DNA of 49,283 bases from CAINVV01 sp037129695. Lineage in GTDB: Bacteria; Bacteroidota; Bacteroidia; Bacteroidales; Prolixibacteraceae. A program made the translations under genes and the position numbers. Below, in pieces: positions 36,601 through 48,600 of this stretch (position 1 is its first letter; every line of letters begins with the position of its first letter). The DNA lies in NCBI GenBank assembly GCA_037129695.1, contig JBAXUL010000015.1, forward strand, positions 1 to 49,283, written 5' to 3'. The notes beneath the pieces were generated by a model, which saw only the letters and a program-made list of their open reading frames with translations, did no database searches and had not been told where the DNA came from.

Positions 36601-39600
36601 GTTACAACCGGAGCTGGGTTAACTGTTACCGTAATGGTATATGGAGTACCCACACAAGAACCGCTTACTGTCGTTGGCGTAACGATATAGGCTACAGATC
36701 CTGCTGTCAGGTTGCTTGGATTGATAAGATTTTGATTGATTGTTGATCCTGAACCAGCAGAAGCCCCGGTAATTGAACCAGTTATAGTTCCAACCGTCCA
36801 TGTATAATTACTTGGAATAGAAGCAACCAAACTAATATTTGAACTTGTTCCACTGCAAATGGATGCAGCATTGGGTGTTGTAATAATCGATGATGGATTG
36901 ACTGTTACTGTAATTGGATAAGTGGCACCAATGCAGGAACCTGCAATAGAGGTTGGGGTCACGATATAGATTACAGAACCGGAAATCGTATTGCTTGGAT
37001 TAGTAAGCACCTGGTTGATAGCTGCACCCGATGCAGCACTGGCACCGGTAACGCCACCGGTAATTGTACCGATCGTCCAGGAATAAGTACTTGGAATACT
37101 TGAAGTGAGTGCAATATTTGGACTGCTTCCACTACAGGCATTTGCTGTTGAAGAATTGGTAACAATCGGTGCAGATGTAACAGTAACAGTAATTGTGAAA
37201 GGAGCTCCTCCACAGGAACCTGTGGTTGCTGTTGGGGTTACGATGTATTGAACTGTTCCGGCTGTTGTATTGCTTGGATTGGTCAGAGTCTGACTGATGA
37301 TCGCACCTGATCCTGGACTTGCACCACTTACACCTCCTGTGATAGTTCCAATGATCCAGGTAAAACTACTCGGAACACTCGCAGTCAGATTGATATTGGG
37401 GCTGGTTCCACTACAGGTAGACGTTGTTGCTGAATTGGTAATTGTTGGAGCCGGATTGACTGTAACAGTAATTGTAAAGGATGCGCCTGCACAAGTGCCT
37501 GTTATTGAGACAGGAGTAACAATGTATTCGACTGATCCAGGAGTACTTGCACTTGGATTGTTCAGAATCTGGTTGATGACAGAACCTGATCCTGCACTCG
37601 CTCCGGTAATGCCACCCGCTACTGTTCCAATGGTCCAGTTAAAGCTGCTCGAAACACTTGAGGTCAAAGTTATATTTGGACTCACTCCACTGCAGGCAGT
37701 AACTGTTCCAGGGTTTGTGACTATTGGCGCAGGATATACAGTAACAGTTATTGTTAACGGTATGCCTACACATGAGCTTGCATTCGATGTTGGAGTAACT
37801 GTATAGGCTACAGTTCCTGAAACAGTATTGCTAGGATTTGTAAGTACTTGGGCAATTGAAGAACCTGATCCGGCACTGGCACCGGTTATGCCTCCGGTAA
37901 CTGCCCCTATCGTCCAGGTAAACGTACTCGGAATACTCGATGTCAGTATTATGCTAGGATTTCCTCCGCTACAGGTAGTTGCTGTAGTAGAATTGGTAAT
38001 TATTGGTTTCGGCACAACCGTCACCCTAATGGTATAAGGCACACCCGCACAGAATCCTGTTGTTGCAGTAGGTGTTACAATGTAGTCGACAGAGCCGGAA
38101 ACTGAATTACTCGGATTGGATAAAACCTGATTGATGGTTGTACCTGAACCCGGAAGTGAGCCTGTAATTCCTCCAATAATTGTACCTATTGTCCAGTTAA
38201 AGGTACTTGGGAAGGAAGAAGTGAGATTGATGTTTGGACTTGTTCCGCTACAAATGACTGCGGTAGCAGGTGTTGTTACAATAGGTGCCGGGTTGACCGT
38301 AACCGTGATTGTATATGGTGCACCAGGGCAAGATCCTGCTACAGTCGTTGGAGTAACGATATAGGCAACAGATCCCGCGGTCAGGTTGCTTGGATTGGTG
38401 AGATTTTGATTGATCGTTGATCCTGAACCTGCAGAAGCACCGGTAATTCCGCCTGTCACAGTCCCTATTGTCCATGTGTAATTACTAGGCAATGAAGACG
38501 TTAAGCTAATATTCGGGCTTGATCCGCTACAAATAGACGCAGTATTGGATGTTGTTACGACAGCAGACGGATTGACTGTTACCGTAATTGTATGAGGAAT
38601 ACCACTGCAAGACCCGGCAACGGATATTGGAGTCAACAAATATTCGACTGTTCCGGATGATACAAGGCTTGGGTTCGTAAGCACCTGGCTGATAGTTGCA
38701 CCTGATCCCGCACTTGATCCCGTAATGCCTCCTGTAATAGCACCAATGGTCCATGTAAATGTACTTGGAATACTGGATGTTAATGCAATATTCACACTGC
38801 TTCCACTACAGGCATTTGCCGTTGTTGAGTTGGTAATTATCGGAACAGGAATAACTGTAACTGTAATTGTAAAAGGAGATCCGGCACAGGAACCGGTTGT
38901 TGCTGTCGGAGTTACAATGTATTGAACTGTTCCGGTTGTTGTATTGCTTGGATTTGTCAAAGACTGATTGATGATCGCACCAGATCCCGCACTTGCACCG
39001 GTAATTCCTCCGGTAATAGTTCCTACAATCCAGGTAAAATTACTGGTAATACTCGCTGTCAGATTAATATTTGGACTCGTTCCGCTACAAGTTGAGGCTG
39101 TTGCCGAATTGGTAACTGCCGGAGCGGAATTAACTGTTACAGTAATCGTGAATGGAGTGCCCACACAGGATCCTGTTGTAGATGTAGGAGTAACGAGGTA
39201 TTGAACTGTTCCCGGAACACTTGTACTTGGATTGGTCAGAATCTGATTGATGACTGAACCTGATCCCGCACTGGAACCAGTAATGCCTCCTGTAATTGTT
39301 CCTATGGTCCAGGTATAGGTACTGGGCGAAGATGCAGTTAAAGCAATATTTGGACCCGTTCCGCTGCAGATCGTTGAAGTGGCAGAATTAGTCACTGCAG
39401 GTGAAGGATTAACCGACACAGTAATGATATATGGAACTCCCGGACATGTACCTGAAGTTGAAGTTGGTGCTACAAGATATTGCACTGTCCCAAAAGTTGA
39501 ACTGCTAGGATTGGTTAGCACCTGGCTGATAGTTGATCCTGATCCGGCACTTGCTCCCGTAATACCACCAGTGACTGTTCCAATTGTCCAGCTAAATGTA

Positions 39601-42600
39601 CCCGGAACAGAGGAGGTTAAATTGATATTTGGATTTGATCCACTGCAAATGATGGCAGTATTGGGCGAAGTCACTATTGAAACCGGGTAAACTGTAACAG
39701 TGATGGTGAAAGGTGTTCCCGGACAAGTTCCGGTAGTCGCTGTCGGTGTAACAATGTACTGGACAGTACCTGATAAGGTATTGCTCGGATTGGTCAGTAA
39801 CTGATTGATAATAGCTCCAGTACCAGCACTCGCTCCGGTGATGCCTCCGGTAATTGTTCCTATTGTCCAACTGTAACTACTTGTAGCTGAAGCAGTCAAA
39901 TTTATATTTGGACTTGTCCCACTACAAATACTTGAGGTTGCCGAATTGGTGACAGTGGGCGACGGATTGACCGTCAAGGTAATCGTAAATGGAGATCCCA
40001 CACATGCACCAGTTGTAGAAATTGGAGAAACGAGATATTCGACAGATCCAGGAACCGATGAACTCGGATTGGTCAAAATCTGATTGATTACAGCACCAGA
40101 TCCTGTGCTGGCTCCGGTAATTCCACCGGTAGTTGTTCCTATGGTCCAGGTAAAGGTACTTGGAACGCTGGCCGTCAAACTAATATTAGGACCCGTTCCA
40201 CTGCAGGTACTGGCAGTTGCAGCGTTGGTCACAGTGGGCGTAGGATAGACGGTTACGGTAATCGTGAAAGGTAAACCGGCACATGAGCCTGCAGTTGAGG
40301 TAGGAATAACAAGATAGGCTACTGTACCTGCTATACTATTGCTTGGATTAGTCAGAACCTGATTGATGGTTGATCCTGAACCAAGACTGGCACCCGTAAT
40401 GCCACCGGTAATAGTACCAACTGTCCAGGCATAAGTACTTGGCAAACTTGATGTCAGCAAAATATTTGGACTGCTTCCGCTACAGGTTGTAGTTGTTGGT
40501 GAACTGGTAACTATCGGGGCTGGTAAAACTGTTACTGTTATAGTGTATGGAGTTCCTGCACATGATCCGGCGGAGGATATTGGGGTAACCAAATACTGGA
40601 CAGTACCTGCCGTAGTATTGCTCGGATTGGTCAATAATTGATTGATGATCGTACCTGATCCTGCACTTGCGCCCGTAATACCGCCGGTTATAGTCCCGAT
40701 TGTCCAGTTAAAAGTGCTTGCAACTGTTGCAGTCAGATTAATGTTTGGACTTGTTCTGCTACAGGTAGTGGCTGTTGCCGGACTGGTGACAGACGGACTC
40801 GGAAATACAGTGACGGTAATGGTAAATGGAGTTCCAGCACATGATCCTACAACTGACGTTGGGGTAACAATATACTCAACAAAACCTGAAACGGTTGAAC
40901 TTGGATTAACAAGAGACTGACTGATAATATTACCGGATCCGGCAATAGGTCCGGTAATACCTCCCGAAATGGTCCCGATGGTCCAGGTAAATGTACTTGC
41001 AACACTGGCCGTCAAATTGATGACAGGACCCGTCCCGCTGCAGTTGCTGGCCGTAGCCGCACTGGTTACCAGCGGTGTAGGATATACTGTGACAGTTAAA
41101 GTGGAAGGCATACCTGCACATGAACCAGACACAGAGGTGGGAGTGACAATGTAGGCGACCGTACCGGGAACAGTATTACTTGGATTAGTCAGTACCTGAT
41201 TGATGTTTGCACCCGATCCGGCACTGGCACCGCTAATTCCTCCGGTAATTGCACCTACAGCCCAGCTGAAAGTACTCGGATAACTGGCTGTTAAAGCAAT
41301 ATTTGCACCTGACCCGCTACAGGTACTGGTAGACGGAGTGTTGGTAACTATTGGCTTTGGATTTACCGTTACAGTTATTGTCAATGGAACTCCAGGACAA
41401 GTACCTGTAGTTGCAGTCGGCGTTACGATATATTCGACAGTTCCTGGTGTAGTATTGCTTGGGTTAACCAATGACTGATTGATGATTGTACCTGAACCGG
41501 CACTAGCACCAGTTATACCACCTGTTACGGTTCCCAGAGTCCAGGCAAAAGTGCTCGGAACACTTGAAGTTAGGTTAATATTAGGGCTTGCACCACTGCA
41601 GATCGTTGCACTGGCAGGATTGGTAACAGTTGGCGATGGGGTAATTGTCAATGTAATTGTAAATGGCGTACCTATACAAGTTCCCGCAATTGAAGTCGGG
41701 GTAACAATGTACTCAATGGTTCCAGGGACGGATGGACTCGGATTATTTAAAACCTGGCTGATAGTAGATCCGGAACCTGCAATTGCTCCAGTGATACCTC
41801 CGTTATTGGTACCTATTATCCAGGTAAAAGTGGAAGCAATAGAAGCTGTTAGTGAAAGATTGGTACTTGCTCCACTGCAAATACTCGCAGCTGCTGAATT
41901 GGTGATTACAGGTGCGGGACTTACTGTCACTGTGATCGTGAAAGGTGATCCGGTACAAGAACCAGCTATTGAGGTTGGGACTACAATGAATTCGACTGTC
42001 CCTGGAATCGTATTGCTTGGATTGGTAAGTACCTGACTGATAGCAGAACCAGATCCGGCACTCGTTCCCGTAATACCTCCGGTAATAACTCCAATGGTCC
42101 AGGTAAAGGTGCTTGGCAGACTTGCCGCCAAGGTAATATTTGGATCTGTTCCGCTACATATGATTACTGTCGGAGAATTGGTAACTAGAGGCTTAGGAAC
42201 AACGGTTACTGTAATTGTCAGTGGAACACCGGGACAAGCACCTGTTGTAGCTGTTGGTGTGACAATATACTGAACTGTTCCCGCTGTTGTACTGCTTGGA
42301 TTAGTCAATGCCTGATTGATGATTGCACCTGATCCTGGACTGGCACCGGTAATTCCTCCGGTAATGGTCCCAATGCTCCATGTAAAACTGCTAGCAATAC
42401 TCGCTGTCAGATTAATATTAGGGCTCGTTCCGCTACAGGTAGTAGCTGTTGCCGAATTGGTAACCGCGGGAGCAGCATTTACCGTTACAGTAATCGTAAA
42501 GGGAGATCCCACACAGGTTCCTGCAATAGAGGTAGGTGTAACGAGGTATTGAACTGTTCCTGGTATACTTGTACTTGGATTGGTCAGAATCTGGTTGATG

Positions 42601-45600
42601 CTTGAGCCTGATCCGGCATTTGCACCTGTAATACCTCCTGTAATAACTCCTGTGGTCCAGCTATAGGTACTAGGCGAAGATGCCGATAAAGAAATATTCG
42701 GACTATTTCCACTGCAAATCGTTGAATTTGCAGAATTGGTCACCATAGGAGAAGGCATGACCAAAACTGTGATTATATATGGAACTCCTGCGCATGAACC
42801 TGAAGTTGAAGTTGGTGTTACGAGATACTGTACAGAACCGGTAAAAGAGCTGCTTGGGTTGGTAAGCATCTGGTTAATTGTTGAACCTGACCCGGCACTT
42901 GCTCCCGCAATACTTCCTGAAACTATCCCAATTGTCCAGGTAAATGAACTCGGGAAAGAAGAGGCTAAATTGATATTTGGATTCGATCCGCTGCATACGG
43001 TAGCGGTATTTGGCGAAGTAACAATTGGGACAGGGTAAACTGTAACCGTGATGGTGAAAGGTATTCCAGGACAAGATCCGGTAGTCGATACGGGTGTAAC
43101 AATATATTGGACAGTACCTGATAACGTATTGCTCGGATTGGTCAAAAACTGATTAATGATTACTCCTGATCCGGCACTCGCTCCGGTGATACCTCCTGTA
43201 ATTGTCCCTATTGTCCAGCTAAAGTCACTTGGTGTGGATGCCGTCAAATTAATATTTGGACTATCACCACTACAAATACTCGATGTTGCAGCATTGGTGA
43301 CTGTGGGAGACGGGCGGACCGTCACTGTAATTGCAAAGGGAGATCCAACGCAAGATCCTGTAGCAGAAGTTGGAGTTACAAAGTATACTACTGATCCAGC
43401 TATCAATGCACTTGGATTGGTCAGTAGCTGATTAATTGTTGTACCTGATCCTGCAATTGCTCCGGTAATGCCACCGGTAATTGTACCTATGGTCCAGGTA
43501 AAGGAACTTGCAAATGAAGCTGACAATAAAATGTTCGGGCTTGTACCACTACAGATTGTTGACGTTGCAGAGTTAGTAACTATCGGTATTGGATTAACCG
43601 TTACTGTAATAATATAGGGTACTCCGGCACATGATCCGCCGCTGGAGGTAGGTGTCACAACATATTGAACTGTGCCAGGAGATGTTCCGCTTGGGTTAGT
43701 AAGCACCTGATTGATGGCTATTCCTGACCCATTGCTAGCACCGGTTATACCTCCGGTAATGGCTCCAATAGTCCAAGCATAGGAGCTTGGAATAGAAGAA
43801 GTTAAATTAATATTAGGACTTGTTCCGCTGCAGATTGAAACTGAGTTGGCAGTTGTGATTACTGGAACGGGATTTACTGTCACCGTAATTGTAAAAGGCG
43901 CACCGGTACAAGACCCTGATAATGCAGTAGGTGTAACAATATATTGAACAGTTCCGGTATTGATGTTACTTGGATTTGTCAAAGACTGATTGATGATCGA
44001 ACCTAATCCTGAACTCGCGCCTGTGATACCACCTGTAACAGTCCCTAATGTCCAGGTAAAAGTACTTGGGGCGGAAGCTGTCAAATTTAGGTTGGGGCTG
44101 GTTCCGCTGCAGATTTCAGCAGTGGCAGAATTGGTTACGGCTGGAGATGGATCAACGGTCACCGTTATGGCATAAGGTGCTCCTACACAAGACCCTGTAA
44201 TTGAGGTTGGCGTAATGATGTATTTAACGGAGCCAAAAAGTGAAGTGCTCGGATTGGTAAGTACCTGATTGATAAGAGTACCTGAGCCGGAACTTGCACC
44301 TGTAATACCTTCAGCAATGGTTCCGATTGTCCATGTAAATGTGCTCGAAGAACTGGCCGTAAGGGTTATATTTGGACTTGTACCACTACAGATAGTAGCT
44401 GTGGCAGGATTGGTTACAGAAGGTATGGAATTAACTGTTACTGTAATCGTAAAAGGAGATCCCACACAGGATCCGGCAACAGAAGTCGGCGTTACAATAT
44501 ACTGAACTGTACCTGCCGAGTGGTCGTCAGTATTAATAAGAACCTGATTGATGGAAGATCCGGAACCGGCGCTTGCACCTGTTATTCCTCCTGAAATGGC
44601 ACCAAGAGTCCAGGCAAAATTGCTGGCGATACTTGATGTCAGGGAAATATTCGGACTTGATCCGCTGCAAATAGTGGCTGTATTGGATGTTGTAACAATG
44701 GGTTTTGGATCTACAGCAACCGTAATGGCAAAGGGAGCACCAACACAGGATCCGGTAGTTGCTGTCGGGGTAACGTTATACTGGACAGATCCAGGATTAA
44801 TATTACTCGGATTGGTCAGTACCTGATTGATCACAGTGCCAGAACCAGTCGTGGCCCCTGTGACGACACCGATAATGGGTCCAACTGTCCAGGTATACGA
44901 ACTCGGAATAGATGAAGTTAAATTAATACCCGGGCTTGATCCGCTGCAGATAGTTGCAAGGGATAGATTGGTCATTGCAGGAGCCGGATTCACAGTTACT
45001 GTAATTTTATACGGTACTCCGGAACAATTTCCTGAAACAGTGAGTGGTGTAACAATATATTCTATAGATCCAGGAGAAACAGCTCCCGGGTTCGTCAGAA
45101 CTTGATTAATCGTCGATCCTGATCCCGAACTGGCTCCTGTAATGCTACCAATGTTGGCTCCGATTGTCCATGAAAATGTACTTGGGGAAGAAGCAACAAG
45201 CGAAATATTAGGACTTACTCCACTACATATGGTTAATGTTGAAGAATTGGTTACTGTAGGTACAGGATTAACAGTAACAATAATTGTAAAGGGTGTTCCT
45301 GTACAAGTCCCTGACATTGAAATAGGCGTTACGATGTAGGCTACGGTGCCTGCAGAAATATCTCCCGGATTGGTCAATACCTGATTTATGACCGGACCAT
45401 TCCCGGCACTGGCACCTGTTATACCGCCGACAATAGATCCTACGGTCCATGAGAAGTTACTTGGAACAGAAGATGTCAGACTAATATTAGGACTTACTCC
45501 GCTGCATATTGTTGCAGTATTGGCAGATGTTACAATTGGATTCGGAGTTACTGTGACTGTAATAGTAAATGGTAAACCAACGCATAGTCCGCCAATAGAT

Positions 45601-48600
45601 GTGGGGGTAACAACATATTGCACAGTTCCTGATGTAGTATTGGTTGGATTGTTCAATACCTGACTTATCGTTGAACCCGATCCGGCAGATGCGCCTGTAA
45701 TTCCTCCTGTTATACCACTAACTGTCCATGCAAATGTGCTTGGGATAGTCGCTGTTAAAGAAATATTGGTGTTGTCTCCACTGCACCTAGATGCTGTGTT
45801 AACATTTGTTACAGCGGGGGCAGGATTGACCGTGATAGTAATCGTATAGGGCGCACCTGCGCAGGTTCCGGTAGTCGCGGTTGGTGTAACCAGATAGGCT
45901 ACAGTTCCCGGATTAATTTGACTCGGATTGGTCAATATTTGATTGATCGCAGCACCTGACGCTGCACTGGCACCTGTGATGCCACCGGTAATAGTCCCGA
46001 TAGTCCATGCAAAATTACTTGGAGAGGAAGCCGTCAAAGTTATATTGGGACTCGTTCCGCTGCATGTTATTGCTGAGTTAGCGGTAATTACTACCGGAAC
46101 TGAATGAACAGTAACAAGGATTGTGAATGGGTTTCCGGCGCAGGAACCAATGGCGGATGTGGGCGTAACAATATATTCAACGGTCCCTGAGGAAGCATTG
46201 TTAGGATTGATTAAGACCTGATTGATGGTTGGTCCTAACCCTGCACTTGCACCTGTAATACCGCCGGTAATTGTCCCAATAGTCCAGGCATAGGTACTGG
46301 GAACGCTGGCAGTCAATGCAATATTCGGACCGGTTCCACTACACGTAGTTGCTATCGGAGAATTGGTAACAATGGGTTTCGGATATACTGTGACCGTAAT
46401 TGTATAAGTATTACCTGAGCACAAACCAGTTGTAGCAATGGGTGTAACAATGTACTGAACAGTTCCGGCAAGATTATTACTTGGGTTGGTCAGTACCTGG
46501 TTAATCGTTGATCCTGATCCTGCTGTAGCTCCGGTGACACCCCCTGTAATTGCACCGACTACCCAGGCGAAGGTGCCCGGAGTTGAAGAGGCCAGTAAAA
46601 TATTTGGACTACTTCCACTGCAGGTTGCAGCCACATTGGACGTAGTTACTAATGGCGATGGATATACTGTTACCGTAATCGGATAGGGTGTACCCGCACA
46701 ACTTCCCGATAGGGCGGTTGGAGTGACAATGAATACTACTGAACCGGAATTAATGGGACTTGGATTTGTCAATACCTGACTGATATTTGGACCGGATCCT
46801 ACAGTTGCACCCGTAATGCTCCCGGTAATTGTTCCGATAGTCCAGGCATAATTACTAGGCGTGGTTGCCGTCAGAGGAATATTGGTGCTTATTCCGCTAC
46901 AGGCAGCTGCCGTATTGAGTGTCGTAACATTTGGTTTCGGATCAACTGTAACAGTGATGTTAAAAGGATCACCTGTACATAAATCATTGATTGAAAGTGG
47001 TGTTACAATATACACCACACTACCTGCTGATGCATTTCCGGTATTGGTAAGGATTTGATTGATCGTTGTTCCTGAGGAAGCACTTGCTCCGGTTACATTT
47101 GTAACTGTTCCTAGCGTCCAGCTATAGTTACTAGGAACACTGGATGTCAATACCAGGTTCGGACTTGTTCCGCTGCATATGGATAGTGTAGGGGAATTGG
47201 TAACCAAAGGCTTTGGATTTACTATTACCGTAATGGTAAAAGTTCCGCATGAATTACCTGTCGCAATTTCTGTAGGTGTTACCAAATATTGTACAGTGCC
47301 CGGGATGATGTTGCTTGGATTGGTGAGAACCTGATTGATAGTAGAACCTGACGCCGCTCCGGCACCAGTAACTCCCCCTGTAACTGCTCCAACTGTCCAG
47401 GCGAAAGAACTTCCTGCAATGGAAGCAGACAAAGAAATATTTGGACTCGTTCCGCTACAAATGGTGGCTGTATTGGGTGTTATTAAAATTGGTGAAGGAT
47501 CAACGGTAACTAATATGGTGAAAGGTGCACCAACACAAGATCCCAATACAGAAGTTGGTGTTACTACATAGCTGACAGTTCCCGATGCTATCGAACTAGG
47601 ATTGGTCAGTACCTGGTTAAGAGATGCGCCGGATGCCGATGATGCACCGGTAATTCCACCTGTAATTGGCCCAATCGTCCATGCAAATGTACTCGGCGTT
47701 GATGCAGTTAAGGCGTAATTAGGTCCTAATCCATTACAACAACTTACCGGACCAACAGAGGTCAAAACCGGAATCGGGTTGACTGTGACAGTAATCGTCG
47801 ACGTTATACCCGGGCATGAGCCTGAAGTGGCTGTTGGTGTGACAATATATTGAACCGTTCCCGCCGAAACATTGCCTGGATTGGTTAATGGCTGATTAAT
47901 CGTCGCCCCTGTTCCAGCACTCGCACCTGTAATACCGCCTGTTATTGCGCCGACAGTCCAACTAATACTGCTTGGTGCAGATGTTGTAACTGTAATATTG
48001 GGACCAGTACCACTACAAGTAGCATAAGCCAATGGACTCGTCACGGTTGGTGTTGGATTAACTGTAACAGTGATCACATAAGGAGTACCCGTACAGGAAC
48101 TGGCTATTGAGGTGGGGGTTACTATATATTGTACCGTACCAAATGTCGGATTTGCTAAATTGGCCAGTACCTGATTGATCGTATTGCCTGAACCCGAACT
48201 TGCTCCAGTTATTCCACCCGTAATTGCTCCTACTGTCCAGGTAAATGTACTTGGGATAGAGGCATTTAATGATATATTTGGACCAAAACCACTACAAATT
48301 GTAGCAGTATTGGCAGTTGTAACAACAGGTGCCGGATGGACAAAAACCGTAATTGTGAATGGTGTTCCAACACAGGAACCGGTTACGGAAGTTGGGGTAA
48401 TCAAGTAGTCTACTGAACCGGCAACTGAAGTACTTGGATTGATAAGAACCTGATTGATTGAAGATCCGGATCCAGGTATAGCACCTGTGACACTTCCGGT
48501 TATGGTCCCAATTGTCCAGGCAAAGTTGCTGGGGAAACTTGCAGTTAAGGCAATATTCGTACTTATTCCGCTGCAGGAATTTACCAATGCTGCATTCGTA